NCBI GenBank assembly: GCA_947497485.1
Contig: CANMHB010000001.1
Location: 124,001-188,000 of the forward strand
Source of the DNA: Flavobacteriales bacterium
Lineage (GTDB): Bacteria > Bacteroidota > Bacteroidia > Flavobacteriales_D > Crocinitomicaceae
Length of the DNA: 64,000 bases
Direction of reading: 5' to 3'
Shown: piece by piece, positions 1 through 9,539 of the stretch
Position numbering within the stretch: position 1 is the first letter of the stretch
Layout of the letters: each line of letters opens with the position of its first letter
Position numbers and translations under genes: made by a program
The notes under the pieces: model-generated
What the model was told of the DNA's origin: nothing
Seen by the model: only the letters and a program-made list of their open reading frames with translations
The model's database searches: none

Positions 1-11
1 TTTCTTCATAA

Positions 12-950
12 TTATTTAAAGTAAAAATCACTAAAAATCGAAATTCCAAAAAACAATAATACTTCTGGTTTTTTGTTCAATATCAGTTTTAGTATAAGGT
101 TTATTCTAAGTTTTGTATGCATGTGAAAGGGCTTCATAACTAGTGCTTTTAGCAACCATTTCAACCCTTCTTTCTTGTTATCATTTAATATGTGGTAATA
201 AGCAACATTTGTGAGTATTCTGCTTGTCCATGCGTTGTAATTTTTTTTTGAAATTTTATTAAACACATTGGGGTATCTTTTTTTCGCCAATATTACGCCG
301 TTATATTTGACAAGAGCGCCCGCACCTTTTCTATTTACTGAATTTCCTTCATGAATATTGTAAATTACACCAATATGATTTGAAACGTAAATAGGATATT
401 TATCTGCAATTTTCATCCAAAGAATGACATCTTCAACGATTACAATGTCTTCATCAAATGTTATTTGCTTTAAAATTTCATGATTTATACATACCCTACT
501 AGGAGAAACTGGATTTAGGTAAAGGAACTCAATTGAATTATCTCCTGGCTGTTCTAAATTTGTTATTTCCTCACTAAAATTTGAAACATTAATAGATTGA
601 TTTATTATAAGACAAACAGTATTTTTTTGTTTTTGGATAAAGCTTTGCAGATTTATAAGGTGATCAGGCATAAAATGATCATCACTATCCAAAAAACAAA
701 TGAAATTTCCAGTGCTATTTCTTATCCCATTGTTTCGAGCAGCGGAACGTTCTGCATTCTTTTGATATAAATACTTTATCCTATTGTCATTTTGAATAAT
801 GCTTTCAACAATTTCCTTGGTATTATCCGAAGAACCATCATCAACAACAATGCATTCCCAGTTCGTATAAGTCTGATTTTGAACAGACTTTATGGTTTCA
901 GGCAGCAGTGTTGCACGGTTGTAGGTTGGTATTATAATTGAGAATTTCAC
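12..950 (-). CDS. Glycosyltransferase family 2 (surface polysaccharide)
   Basis: This 312-residue GT-A fold enzyme probably transfers a nucleotide-activated sugar during surface-polysaccharide assembly on the cytoplasmic side of the inner membrane. The sequence shows the GT2 opening SIIIPTYNR (residues 4-12), the nucleotide-binding VVDDGSSDNT segment (35-44) and the metal-binding DSDD at 88-91. The C-terminal 90 residues are basic and hydrophobic, which suits membrane association. The start codon is GTG, placed right before the first family strand and 3 bases after the upstream stop, so coupled translation is likely. It is the last complete gene of the minus-strand polysaccharide cluster in this window. 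Donor and acceptor sugars cannot be read from sequence. Confidence 0.9.
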   Translation of the reverse strand: MKFSIIIPTYNRATLLPETIKSVQNQTYTNWECIVVDDGSSDNTKEIVESIIQNDNRIKYLYQKNAERSAARNNGIRNSTGNFICFLDSDDHFMPDHLINLQSFIQKQKNTVCLIINQSINVSNFSEEITNLEQPGDNSIEFLYLNPVSPSRVCINHEILKQITFDEDIVIVEDVILWMKIADKYPIYVSNHIGVIYNIHEGNSVNRKGAGALVKYNGVILAKKRYPNVFNKISKKNYNAWTSRILTNVAYYHILNDNKKEGLKWLLKALVMKPFHMHTKLRINLILKLILNKKPEVLLFFGISIFSDFYFK

Positions 951-953
951 GTG

Positions 954-2024
954 TTAGCTTATATATGATTGAATGTTTTTCACGAGATCATCCAAATTTA
1001 CTTGAATATCATACATGGCAATATCAGGCAAATTTCTATCGACAACAGGTTTGCTAAATTGAACAATATAATTACCATTTAAAAGATCAACAATTTTTTT
1101 GAAATGAAACTTATATTTTCTGTCATACAAGTACATCTCATTCGTTAAATCAATTAATGTTGAACCTTCTTTTAGAAAAATTAAATTTGCCATACTCGCA
1201 CCAGTAATTGCAATTAAATTCTTTGTGTTCTGCATTAATTCAATTTGTTCAAAGATTGACTTGTCAGACATTGTTACTTTTTCAAAATTGAATTGGTTAA
1301 TAACATGCACAAATTCTGTTTCATTTTGGATTTTCTTATATTTTGCATCGTCACGTGAGATGTAAATATTTAGGTCTTGATTAATTGTAAATTGTTTTTT
1401 CTCTTTAAAAAAATTCCTGACAGAAAAAACATGTTCTGGAATTACCATCGGTGTCCACGGCTTAACCTCTGGCATAACCAAATTTTTGACAAAAATATGG
1501 TAGTCGTTTGGAATTATTTCAATTTTCAATTTTGGAAATAGGCTCAAGGTTTCATTTACATATCGATTTTTTTTCCAACCTTCGGGGTAAATTAAAATTA
1601 AATCCTCCAAATAATCTTCTACCATTAAAAGTCGTGGAAGGCATTCTGTTAACCAAAAATAATAACTGAACCAAGGAGAGTGTATAATTAAATATTTTCT
1701 ATTATCATCTAATTTTTTATACGGGAGGCTTTTACCAAATTTGCATACCAACATCTGTTCAATTCCTTTCCTCCAATGTCTGAAATAAAAATTATCATCG
1801 TCATATTTGTTATGACCGATATTAGGCGCACATCCCTTTACAAGTAAACCATTTTTAATAACAAGACCATAATGATTAACAAAAACATTTTTTAATTCTC
1901 GTACTTCAAGCTTTACATTTAAGTATGCACTATCAGGCCTGAACAAATGAGACCATTCCTCTTTAAAGTTCAACGGATCTTTGTAAGTTATCTGATGTGT
2001 GCTCTGAAACTTCTTTGTTTGCAA
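954..2024 (-). CDS. GT61-like (DUF563) glycosyltransferase
   Basis: This 356-residue protein resembles the GT61/DUF563 group, which uses a GT-B-like fold. Visible family traits are the HSPWFSYYFWLTECLPRL segment near residues 115-132, an IYISRDDAKYK motif in the middle and the GASMANLIFLKEG loop near the C-terminus that marks this family. No ATG occurs in frame before residue 91. The first usable start is TTG at 2024, which overlaps the upstream GT2 gene by 37 bases, so the exact start is uncertain. It sits between two GT2 genes in the same operon, so it probably adds one residue of the same glycan. The sugar is unknown. Confidence 0.78.
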   Translation of the reverse strand: MQTKKFQSTHQITYKDPLNFKEEWSHLFRPDSAYLNVKLEVRELKNVFVNHYGLVIKNGLLVKGCAPNIGHNKYDDDNFYFRHWRKGIEQMLVCKFGKSLPYKKLDDNRKYLIIHSPWFSYYFWLTECLPRLLMVEDYLEDLILIYPEGWKKNRYVNETLSLFPKLKIEIIPNDYHIFVKNLVMPEVKPWTPMVIPEHVFSVRNFFKEKKQFTINQDLNIYISRDDAKYKKIQNETEFVHVINQFNFEKVTMSDKSIFEQIELMQNTKNLIAITGASMANLIFLKEGSTLIDLTNEMYLYDRKYKFHFKKIVDLLNGNYIVQFSKPVVDRNLPDIAMYDIQVNLDDLVKNIQSYIS

Positions 2025-2956
2025 AATTGAATGATTTTCTTGGCACAGACACCTAAAATTGGAATGTTAAATCCTAAAATAACTGTGAGCGGCTTCAATG
2101 TTCTACCATTGTAACCTTTCGGATAAAGTATAAATGATTTTAAGCCAAACTTCATTACTGATATCTTTTGATTTAGTAGATCAGATTTCACCGCCAAATG
2201 ATAATTACACATACTTAATAAACGCAACTTTGAAAAAAGCGGTAGTTTTCTTTTAAATTCTTTTTTATCGAAAATTCGCTTTAAGTAAAATAGTTCCTTT
2301 TCCCATTTATTTGAGTCTCCGTGGGTAAAACTATCAGAAGCAGCAACATAAACAGTGGTTCTTTCTTGAAGATGATAAATGGGAAAACCAGCAGCAACAA
2401 TTCGCATTGAAGTATCCATGTCTTCACAGATAATGACTTTAGGATCAAATTTAACTTGATTAAAAATGCTGCGATGAACTGCCCAGCGTTGGGGATTGAC
2501 AGTAAAATTTAAAAAATAGTGATATGGATTATTTGCATCAAAATTCGGACAATAACGTTCGCTTCTTTCTCCACTTTCAGTTTCGTTATACGCGTTCGAA
2601 AAATAAAAAGCCTTTTCAAAATTTCTTGATTTGATTAAATTATAAAATTTGCTCAAATGAAAAGGCAAATGATAGTCGTCACTATCGAGAAAACCAATGA
2701 ATTCACCACACGCATGTTCAATGCCAATATTTCTTGAAATACATCGCTCCAAATTGACTTCATTGTGAATAACTCGTATTTGCGGATGAATAATTTTATC
2801 CAAAATTTCCTTGGTTCCATCCGTACTTGCATCGTTTACAATAATAATTTCCCAGTTTGTAAACTCCTGATTCAATATACTTTCAATTGCATTTTCAATT
2901 CTATTTTTTCTATTGAAAACAGGAATCACAATTGAAAAAAATGGTTTACTCTCCAA
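1988..2956 (-). CDS. Glycosyltransferase family 2
   Basis: This 322-residue GT2 enzyme has the strand SIVIPVFNR (8-16), the loop IVNDASTDGT (39-48) and the DSDD metal motif at 91-94. A conserved ICEDMDTSMR segment near residues 175-185 matches the ED catalytic region of inverting GT2 enzymes. The only start consistent with the family N-terminus is TTG at 2956, inside the last codons of the upstream gene (11-base overlap). The protein lacks membrane segments and should act at the cytoplasmic face of the membrane in polysaccharide synthesis. Its acceptor and donor are unknown. It resembles the enzyme at the far left of the cluster in length and motif layout, suggesting related roles. Confidence 0.88.
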   Translation of the reverse strand: MESKPFFSIVIPVFNRKNRIENAIESILNQEFTNWEIIIVNDASTDGTKEILDKIIHPQIRVIHNEVNLERCISRNIGIEHACGEFIGFLDSDDYHLPFHLSKFYNLIKSRNFEKAFYFSNAYNETESGERSERYCPNFDANNPYHYFLNFTVNPQRWAVHRSIFNQVKFDPKVIICEDMDTSMRIVAAGFPIYHLQERTTVYVAASDSFTHGDSNKWEKELFYLKRIFDKKEFKRKLPLFSKLRLLSMCNYHLAVKSDLLNQKISVMKFGLKSFILYPKGYNGRTLKPLTVILGFNIPILGVCAKKIIQFCKQRSFRAHIR

Positions 2957-3944
2957 GATTCAAATTATTATATTTCTCTAACAACTCATGATATGTAGAA
3001 TCATATTCTCCGCGTACTTTGAGCAAATAGGCCATTTGAGAAAGGCTACGTTTAAATTCAAAACGCTTTTGTTTACCTCTCATGAATAATAGTTTAAAAA
3101 AATCTATTAATGTGTAGCAAAATTCTTTGAACCAAAAAAATCGAATTGGATGGCGAAGCTCACCACTGAAAATTCTTAAATAAAGCTTTCCAACAGGAAA
3201 TCCCACTCTAAACATGGTAAGAAGTTTAATACGATACTCTTCTGTTAATCTGCCAGGTTGAATATGATGATTAAAAATGAGGTTTTCCGAATACCAAATT
3301 TCATAACCAGCAAACCGCAACCACCAACATAACTCTCCGTCCTCTGCACCCGTAACTACACTTTTGCCAATGCGAGAAGGCAATAAAACTTTGAATCCGG
3401 CATACATGGCCTTTTGATAAGCATTCATATTTATAAACATACCTGCGCCATAAATCACATTTCTTTCAGGTCTAACATCTCCAGTTTTCTTAGCTTGAGG
3501 TGCACAAGCATACATATATGCCATACTTTCAAACCAATCTGGTATCTCAACTGTACTATTGACAACTCCTCTTCCTCCCAAAGCTCCAATTATCGGATTC
3601 GATTTCAAAAGTTTATAGCCATTTTCAAGGTAATCAGGCATGAGTTCGTTATCGTCATCACAGATTAAGACATAGTCAGTTTTGATCGACTTTAATCCAG
3701 TATTTTGTGCATTAATCTTACCAGCTTTTGGCTCTTGAATGATTTTTAGTTCAAATGGATTACCTAATTGATCCCATTTTTCTTGAACAAAACTAGCTGT
3801 ATCGTCTGTACTAGCATTATCGACTAAAATAAACTCTAAATTTGGAATTGAGTCGCGAACTAGTTTAGACAATCCCTCAAGTGTTTTTGTGAGATTTTGT
3901 GTTCCGTTGAATGTACAAATTACTATTGTTATTCCTTCAATCAA
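2946..3944 (-). CDS. Glycosyltransferase family 2
   Basis: This 332-residue GT2 protein begins ITIVICTFNGT and has VDNASTDDTA (41-50) and a DDDN metal site at 96-99. A GAEDGELCWWLRFAGYEIWY stretch near residue 210 carries the ED pair typical of GT2 catalytic loops, and residues 240-300 are hydrophobic/basic and may lie on the membrane. The start is TTG at 3944, directly abutting the stop of the acyltransferase gene, which implies coupled translation. It is more divergent from the other three GT2 enzymes of the cluster than they are from each other. It most likely contributes one linkage to the surface glycan, whose identity is not visible. Confidence 0.88.
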   Translation of the reverse strand: MIEGITIVICTFNGTQNLTKTLEGLSKLVRDSIPNLEFILVDNASTDDTASFVQEKWDQLGNPFELKIIQEPKAGKINAQNTGLKSIKTDYVLICDDDNELMPDYLENGYKLLKSNPIIGALGGRGVVNSTVEIPDWFESMAYMYACAPQAKKTGDVRPERNVIYGAGMFINMNAYQKAMYAGFKVLLPSRIGKSVVTGAEDGELCWWLRFAGYEIWYSENLIFNHHIQPGRLTEEYRIKLLTMFRVGFPVGKLYLRIFSGELRHPIRFFWFKEFCYTLIDFFKLLFMRGKQKRFEFKRSLSQMAYLLKVRGEYDSTYHELLEKYNNLNLGE

Positions 3945-5072
3945 TTAATATTCGAATTTGTTTTTTAATTTGTTAATAGGTTTCTCAATTAAAAACCAAG
4001 ATATTGTGGACAAAATAATTAAAAAGACTAAATAAATAAAAAATTGTTTTCCTCCTCCAACATATGGAAACCAAGAGTAATTTGTATACGGTATTTTTAA
4101 ATCTTTATTAATAAAGTAACTGTTTAATTTTTGATATATATTGGGAAGAAAATTGTGAAATAAATAAAGGCTATAACTTATTTTACCAAGATAAACGGTA
4201 ATTGGATTTTCAAACAATTTTGAAAACTTATTGGTATTCATAAGACTAATAATGATTTGCAAAGTAATAACTGAAATTAAGAAACGATAACCTATATTTT
4301 GAGTTGGTGTGGGAAATTTTAAAAGTGAAATAATAAGAATTAATATTACAAAAGATACTATCGAACTATATTTTAAAATTGCTTTTATTTTATCAGTCAT
4401 CATGTTATTTTTAATAAAATAGGTCAATAATGCCCCTAAACCAAATGAGTCAAAGCAAGTTGGAGTAGTAAAAATGTAAAATCCTCCTCTATAAACTGAT
4501 GGAGAACTTAAATATTCAAAGTAAATTCTAGAAAAAACACCGATAAAGATTAAAGAAATTATTGAAGTCAGCAAATACTTTGGCCTTACTAGCAAAATTA
4601 AAAATGGCCAAAAAAGGTAAAATTGTTCTTCAACTGCTAATGACCACAATGGCAGAAAACGTCCTATCCAATCTGCTTTAAAATAGAGAAAAAAATTGGT
4701 CATGTAACTAAACAGCCATAGTGAACTCTTCGAATCAAATTCGAATAAATATGGTGCAAAAATTAGTAAAGCAATGAGGAGTATATAATAAATTGGAAAA
4801 ATTCGGAGAGTCCTTCTAATATAGAAGATTTTAAATGCTTTTTTCAAACTAAGCTTTTTAGATTCAATCATAAGTTTTGAGTCAAGCAGAATTCCTGTTA
4901 TTAAAAACCCACTCAAAACAAAAAATGCAGTTACACCTATTGTTCCAAAGGGAATTGTATGTAAGAAAGATGGAACGTTATTCCCATGTTCATAAACAAG
5001 TGCCCAGTGATCAAAAATAACAGCAAAAACTGCAATTGCCCGTAAGCTATCTAACGATTTAATATATTTCAT
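3945..5072 (-). CDS. Acyltransferase 3 family (OafA/YrhL-like) membrane O-acyltransferase
   Basis: This 375-residue polytopic membrane protein has the acyltransferase-3 (PF01757) architecture of about ten hydrophobic segments. The N-terminus carries YIKSLDSLRAIAVFAVIFDHW, with the conserved RAxA and a His in the first membrane segment. An FFVLSGFLI segment and an LWSLAVEEQFYLFWP motif near residue 145 are family hallmarks. Such proteins transfer acetyl or similar groups from cytoplasmic acyl donors to extracytoplasmic glycans. It starts at ATG and lies between GT8 and GT2 genes, so decoration of the same polysaccharide is the natural inference. It lacks the C-terminal SGNH domain found in OafA itself. 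Confidence 0.92.
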   Translation of the reverse strand: MKYIKSLDSLRAIAVFAVIFDHWALVYEHGNNVPSFLHTIPFGTIGVTAFFVLSGFLITGILLDSKLMIESKKLSLKKAFKIFYIRRTLRIFPIYYILLIALLIFAPYLFEFDSKSSLWLFSYMTNFFLYFKADWIGRFLPLWSLAVEEQFYLFWPFLILLVRPKYLLTSIISLIFIGVFSRIYFEYLSSPSVYRGGFYIFTTPTCFDSFGLGALLTYFIKNNMMTDKIKAILKYSSIVSFVILILIISLLKFPTPTQNIGYRFLISVITLQIIISLMNTNKFSKLFENPITVYLGKISYSLYLFHNFLPNIYQKLNSYFINKDLKIPYTNYSWFPYVGGGKQFFIYLVFLIILSTISWFLIEKPINKLKNKFEY

Positions 5073-5079
5073 TTCGTAA

Positions 5080-5853
5080 TTAAATTTTCCCTATCAAAAT
5101 ATTTCGAAAAGTTCGTTCGAATTGAAAATACAAATCTTTTTTTGGATGTTTACAATCCAAGTGCCAGGGTTTACTTTGACTGGTATAATGAATTATCATC
5201 GGATTATTCTTAATCTCTTGATATTCCTTATCCGACAATTCAAAATAGGTTGAAGTATATTTTTCTGGAAAAAAAAAGAAATGGGTCACATTGTGGTGAT
5301 AGCTTAACTCAAGCCATTTACCTCTAGCACAATAATTCATAGTATCTTGGTCATGATACACAATTTTATCTGTTTTATTAAGAATAAAATCTATTAATTT
5401 ATCTTCAAAATTATCAATTCTCCATTTCTTCAAGTTAACAATTTGGACACCCGCGTTGAAATAATGATATTCTTCACCAAGTTCTAATCTAGTTTTTGAC
5501 TCCTCGTTTACAATTTCGCGCACAGCACCTAAATAATAGTTATCTAGAGCAGCGTCAAAAAATGGTTGAATGTCTTTTAAAACGATTAAATCGCAATCAA
5601 GGTAAAGAATTTTATCAATATTATATGATATAACTGAAGAGATAAAAATTCGGTTATAAGATGCTAAAGTAATGTGGTTACTTATTGGTGCAGATTTAAT
5701 TTTAGTGTAATCAATAATATGAAACTTATAGTTGAATTTTATTCTTTTCAGAAAGATTATAAGCTTTAACTTATTTTTTAAACTCAATCCTCCATCCAAA
5801 ATGTGAATTACAATTTTATGTTTTTTATTGGATACATATAATGAATGAAGCAT
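5080..5853 (-). CDS. GT8 glycosyltransferase; N-terminus extends upstream without a canonical start
   Basis: This GT8 (retaining GT-A) enzyme has 257 residues counted from the first ATG. The DxD site is DCD (86-88, in YLDCDLIVLKDI). The C-terminus carries HDQDTMNY and HYTSQSKPWH, the classic GT8 UDP-sugar and metal motifs. The reading frame stays open upstream to 5934. Bases 5854-5901 encode NIAIAPDDKYVHFGIA, which is the normal first strand of GT8, so the real protein is probably about 20 residues longer. No ATG, GTG or TTG exists in that extension. Candidates are ATT at 5905-5907 or ATA at 5920-5922, overlapping the upstream GT2 stop; otherwise the start codon has mutated. Confidence 0.85.
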   Translation of the reverse strand: MLHSLYVSNKKHKIVIHILDGGLSLKNKLKLIIFLKRIKFNYKFHIIDYTKIKSAPISNHITLASYNRIFISSVISYNIDKILYLDCDLIVLKDIQPFFDAALDNYYLGAVREIVNEESKTRLELGEEYHYFNAGVQIVNLKKWRIDNFEDKLIDFILNKTDKIVYHDQDTMNYCARGKWLELSYHHNVTHFFFFPEKYTSTYFELSDKEYQEIKNNPMIIHYTSQSKPWHLDCKHPKKDLYFQFERTFRNILIGKI

Positions 5854-5918
5854 TGCAATTCCAAAATGAACATATTTATCATCTGGCGCAATAGCAATAT
5901 TGAAAATCTTAGGTTCGA

Positions 5919-6824
5919 TTATCTTAAGGTTAATTTACGATAACTTGGATATAAGTTTGGAAAATGACGATTGAAATAAAAAATCAACTTATGCTTGATT
6001 TGATTAGGTATTATTAATTGCCTGTAAAAACCTGAAACAACCCAATCATATTTTTCAAATTCCTGATCTTGTGGTATTCCAAGCTTAAATTTTTTGCGGG
6101 TTGATTCAACTATTGAAATGATTTCAAGTTTCTTTTTTAGCTCTTGCCTTTCATTCTTTTTATTCCGTGTAGAACCTTCATGATGGCGAAAACTACTTAG
6201 TTCTTCTGAAATATAACCAAGTGTAGTGTTTTCGAGCAATTTGATCCAAAATAACCAATCACCGCAATACCTCATTTTATCAAACCTACAATCCAAAGGG
6301 GCATATTTTTTTTTAAAAACACAAGCACTCGCATTAGGAATGGTATTTCTATAAACTAAAAAATTCTTTATTTCTTCAACACCTGCATTTTCAAAATCTG
6401 ATTTCCAGCGCTTTTCGTCCAGACCATCTGCCCAGAAAAAGTCACTTTTTTTTTCCCCCTTTTCGTTAATATCACCACTTCGACAGTAAGCCAGACCATG
6501 ACCTGCCTTTAATTTTTGAACCATTATTTCTAAAAAGTTTGGTTCAGCAACATCATCACTCTCGGCAATCCAAATGTATTCACCTATTGCTAGTTCAATC
6601 CCCTTTTTCCATTGTTTAAAAGGACTTCCAGAGTTTCTAGCGTTGTATTGTATTGAAACATTTGGTAAATACCGATAACTTTCTATAATTTCTCTGCTAT
6701 TATCATTCGAAAAATCATCCAAAATAATAAGCTCAAAATCTTGAAATGTCTGACTCAAAATAGAGTCTATACGTTCTTTTAGGAATTTTGAGTGGTTATA
6801 ATTTGGGACAATTACAGAAATCAA
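5919..6824 (-). CDS. Glycosyltransferase family 2
   Basis: This 301-residue GT2 protein begins ISVIVPNYNHSKFL, a compact start for the family. It has LDDFSNDNS (35-43) and an ESDD metal site (88-91, in IWIAESDDVAEP), which is a common alternative to DSDD. Residues 190-210 carry the GDWLFWIKLL region corresponding to the catalytic base loop. The start codon is TTG at 6824, 8 bases after the stop of the acyltransferase upstream. It belongs to the minus-strand polysaccharide operon. There is no membrane segment, so it is presumably a peripheral cytoplasmic enzyme. Confidence 0.9.
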   Translation of the reverse strand: MISVIVPNYNHSKFLKERIDSILSQTFQDFELIILDDFSNDNSREIIESYRYLPNVSIQYNARNSGSPFKQWKKGIELAIGEYIWIAESDDVAEPNFLEIMVQKLKAGHGLAYCRSGDINEKGEKKSDFFWADGLDEKRWKSDFENAGVEEIKNFLVYRNTIPNASACVFKKKYAPLDCRFDKMRYCGDWLFWIKLLENTTLGYISEELSSFRHHEGSTRNKKNERQELKKKLEIISIVESTRKKFKLGIPQDQEFEKYDWVVSGFYRQLIIPNQIKHKLIFYFNRHFPNLYPSYRKLTLR

Positions 6825-6832
6825 TTGGCTTA

Positions 6833-7900
6833 TTATAATTTGGTTAAATTAGAATTTAAAACTTTACTCTTGCCCAAACTAATGAATGGTTTCTCAATAA
6901 AATTATAGGTCAAATAAGAAACACCAATTACACTAATTCCTACAATTAATATAAAAACTAAAAAACCATAATTTGGAAAGTACTCATAAATCAAAACATT
7001 TAATCCTAACTTCACAAGAAAGAGTATAACAAGGGGATGCATTAAATAAATACTATAGCTTAATTCACCCAGTAAATTATTGATTTTATTCACTAAAACT
7101 TTGCCTCTATAAAATAAAGTGCCAGAAACAAGAAGAATGATCCCGGACAACCTAAAAAACACAAAGGGTTGATTTTTGAAAACCCAAATTCCTAAAATCA
7201 GTATGATAACTCCAAACAAGATTGCAACTAGTGAAATTATTTGAAGCATGCCATGAGAAAATAGCTTTATTATCATACTTCTACAAAAACACATCAGCAT
7301 ACCAAGCAGAAAAAATATAGCTTGAAAAGCAAAATTAAGATGGGAATTATTTTTTTCAAACGATGCAAAAAAATATATGAATATTGCTATAAATATGAGA
7401 AAAATGAATATACGCTTATTTATTCTAAGAATCAAAAACAGTAGTGGAAAAAGTAAATAAAAAACCATTTCTATTCCTAAAGACCAACCAGCCATTACCA
7501 TAGACTCTTGATGTCCACTAACAAATGGAAAGAAAAAAGAGAGCGTAAGAATAGAATCATATAATTTTATACTCTCTACATTTATAAACATAAAAACAAG
7601 CTTGAGAATAAATGCGAAATAAAAAAGAGGAATGATCCTGTAAAATCTGCGAATATAAAAGTTTTTTAACTCTAACAAATTAAAGAATTCCTTATGAAAA
7701 ATGGAATAAGTTATTGAGAAACCACTGATAACAAAAAAAATGGGTACCCCCATATCTCCATGAATTATAACATCTCGAATTTTTCCTTCGTGTATGTAAA
7801 TACCACCGAGAAAATAAGTGTGAAATACCATAACATACAACGCAGCATAGCCTCTAAGAGCATCTAGTCCATAAATTCTAATCTTAGCATTGGTTTCCAT
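6833..7900 (-). CDS. Acyltransferase 3 family membrane O-acyltransferase
   Basis: This second acyltransferase-3 protein of the cluster has 355 residues and about ten membrane segments. It begins IRIYGLDALRGYAALYVMVFHTYF, with the conserved LRG and a membrane His. It also has the FFVISGFSI segment, an RRFYRIIPLFYF motif after the second segment, and AGWSLGIEMVFYLLFP, equivalent to the family's WSLxxEexFY. It ends SYLTYNFIEKPF, a normal family terminus. It is only distantly similar to the acyltransferase at 3945-5072, so the two probably modify different positions of the glycan. The ATG start lies 4 bases after the upstream stop. Confidence 0.92.
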   Translation of the reverse strand: METNAKIRIYGLDALRGYAALYVMVFHTYFLGGIYIHEGKIRDVIIHGDMGVPIFFVISGFSITYSIFHKEFFNLLELKNFYIRRFYRIIPLFYFAFILKLVFMFINVESIKLYDSILTLSFFFPFVSGHQESMVMAGWSLGIEMVFYLLFPLLFLILRINKRIFIFLIFIAIFIYFFASFEKNNSHLNFAFQAIFFLLGMLMCFCRSMIIKLFSHGMLQIISLVAILFGVIILILGIWVFKNQPFVFFRLSGIILLVSGTLFYRGKVLVNKINNLLGELSYSIYLMHPLVILFLVKLGLNVLIYEYFPNYGFLVFILIVGISVIGVSYLTYNFIEKPFISLGKSKVLNSNLTKL

Positions 7901-7904
7901 GAAC

Positions 7905-9539
7905 TTAATATTGGATTTTCAACTTAAATTCAACCTTATTTACGGAATTTGTTTTAAAAATTAATCCGCTTTTAACTTTTAATGCATCTCCAATTAAATA
8001 ATTTTTAATTTGATTTTCTTCAATTTTATAAACTTTCGATCCCTTACAAATTTCAATACCACTAATGGAAAATACTTTTTGATATCTTGGTTGAATTTCA
8101 ATTTGAACAATAGAGTCTAAATCATTTCCAACTGGTAAATCAAAAAATACCGATTTTCCATCAAATTTATTATAAACCATTTGTGGATTGTTATACGAAT
8201 CTCCGTTCTGGAAATTAGATTGCAAATTAAAATTACCAACAACGATGTCATCAAACGTGATTTTTAAATAGTCCCCTTTGGCACGAACGCTTTTCATATC
8301 GAAGTAGGTAGCCATGTGTTGATTTGCGATATAATTTTTGTCCTTGCGAATATTATAAATGAAAGAGTAACGATCAGATGGATGAGTAATGATGTCTAGT
8401 TCAACTTCGCTCTTTCCATTTTTTTTAGCTTGGGAAATTTGAAGTTTATTCTTAAAATCAATAGTGAATACCATTAATTTTGACTCAAGAAAAAGAGCCA
8501 TTAGACAAAAACTTATAGACACTGGAATCGAATAGACAAAATCTTTGATCGATTCTTTTTTAATAAGATCAATTATTCCAACAAATGCTTTTAAAGTAAA
8601 TGGTAGCATAAATATAAAAGCAACGAAAGTTGTCCTCTCTGAATACTCTGGAGCAAAGATCATTGAAATTGGAGAAAGAAAAGCACATAAAAAGAGCAGA
8701 AGATAATCATCTGAAATTACTGATTTGAATTTTAATTTTCTATAAATGGCAAACAGATAAATAAGAACGGTTAATAAAATTATACTATTGTTTTTGAGAT
8801 AAATTATGAAGTATGCAAGAAAATCATGTAGCCTATCTACCAGGGGAACTAAAACATACATTTTATTAAAACGCTGTATATTTCCAGGGGCTAAAAATAA
8901 AAATAAAAATCCTATGATTAGTCCACATATTATTGTGAATAATTGAATATCCGATTTTCTTGTTTTAAAATAACCAAAAAACCACTTCAATACATAAAAC
9001 GGGATGAGTATCATGGAACCATTCAAGGATAGTGTTCCCAGTATTGCAGAAGTTAAAAATAAAATAAATTTATTCTTGATTCTATTTTCAAACAACAAAA
9101 AAATAAGTGCTAAAAATGGCATCCATAAATAACCAATAGAAGCGATCATCCAAAAAATAGTTTCACCAGGAGCTGGCGCAAATAACCAAACAAGTGCCAG
9201 AACAAGTAGAATATTTTTACATTCTACTCGCCTAATAGAAAAAGAAATCAAAAAGGCTGTAGAAAATAGAATTGATGTATTTAGAATATCAAAAACAGGT
9301 TTTTTCAGCCAAACAACAACAAATTGCTGAATAGCAAGTCCAAAAACTCCTCCACTCCAGTTAAAATACGTCCAAATTTGAGACTTTATAATTTGTTTAA
9401 TAGAAGAGATCCGTTCGGTTTGATTACCATAATTGAAACAAGCAACGTAATCATCATTCCACATTGGAGTTAGGAAGTTATATATATATACTCCAATTAT
9501 AAAAACTATCAGTGCAATTTGATAAATCCTATTTCTCAT
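7905..9539 (-). CDS. Large polytopic membrane protein of the polysaccharide cluster (DUF6056-like, unassigned)
   Basis: This 544-residue protein has about 10-12 hydrophobic segments in residues 1-370 and a soluble C-terminal 170-residue part predicted to be extracytoplasmic and beta-rich. Its loop after the first membrane segment contains PMWNDDYVACF. An Asp-rich first loop of this kind is seen in GT-C fold enzymes and in DUF6056 proteins, so transfer of a sugar from a lipid carrier is possible but unproven. The ATG at 9539 was chosen over a more upstream start because it overlaps the preceding gene's stop by only 11 bases and gives a clean first membrane helix. A Wzy-like or GT-C role fits the neighbourhood. 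Confidence 0.7.
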   Translation of the reverse strand: MRNRIYQIALIVFIIGVYIYNFLTPMWNDDYVACFNYGNQTERISSIKQIIKSQIWTYFNWSGGVFGLAIQQFVVVWLKKPVFDILNTSILFSTAFLISFSIRRVECKNILLVLALVWLFAPAPGETIFWMIASIGYLWMPFLALIFLLFENRIKNKFILFLTSAILGTLSLNGSMILIPFYVLKWFFGYFKTRKSDIQLFTIICGLIIGFLFLFLAPGNIQRFNKMYVLVPLVDRLHDFLAYFIIYLKNNSIILLTVLIYLFAIYRKLKFKSVISDDYLLLFLCAFLSPISMIFAPEYSERTTFVAFIFMLPFTLKAFVGIIDLIKKESIKDFVYSIPVSISFCLMALFLESKLMVFTIDFKNKLQISQAKKNGKSEVELDIITHPSDRYSFIYNIRKDKNYIANQHMATYFDMKSVRAKGDYLKITFDDIVVGNFNLQSNFQNGDSYNNPQMVYNKFDGKSVFFDLPVGNDLDSIVQIEIQPRYQKVFSISGIEICKGSKVYKIEENQIKNYLIGDALKVKSGLIFKTNSVNKVEFKLKIQY

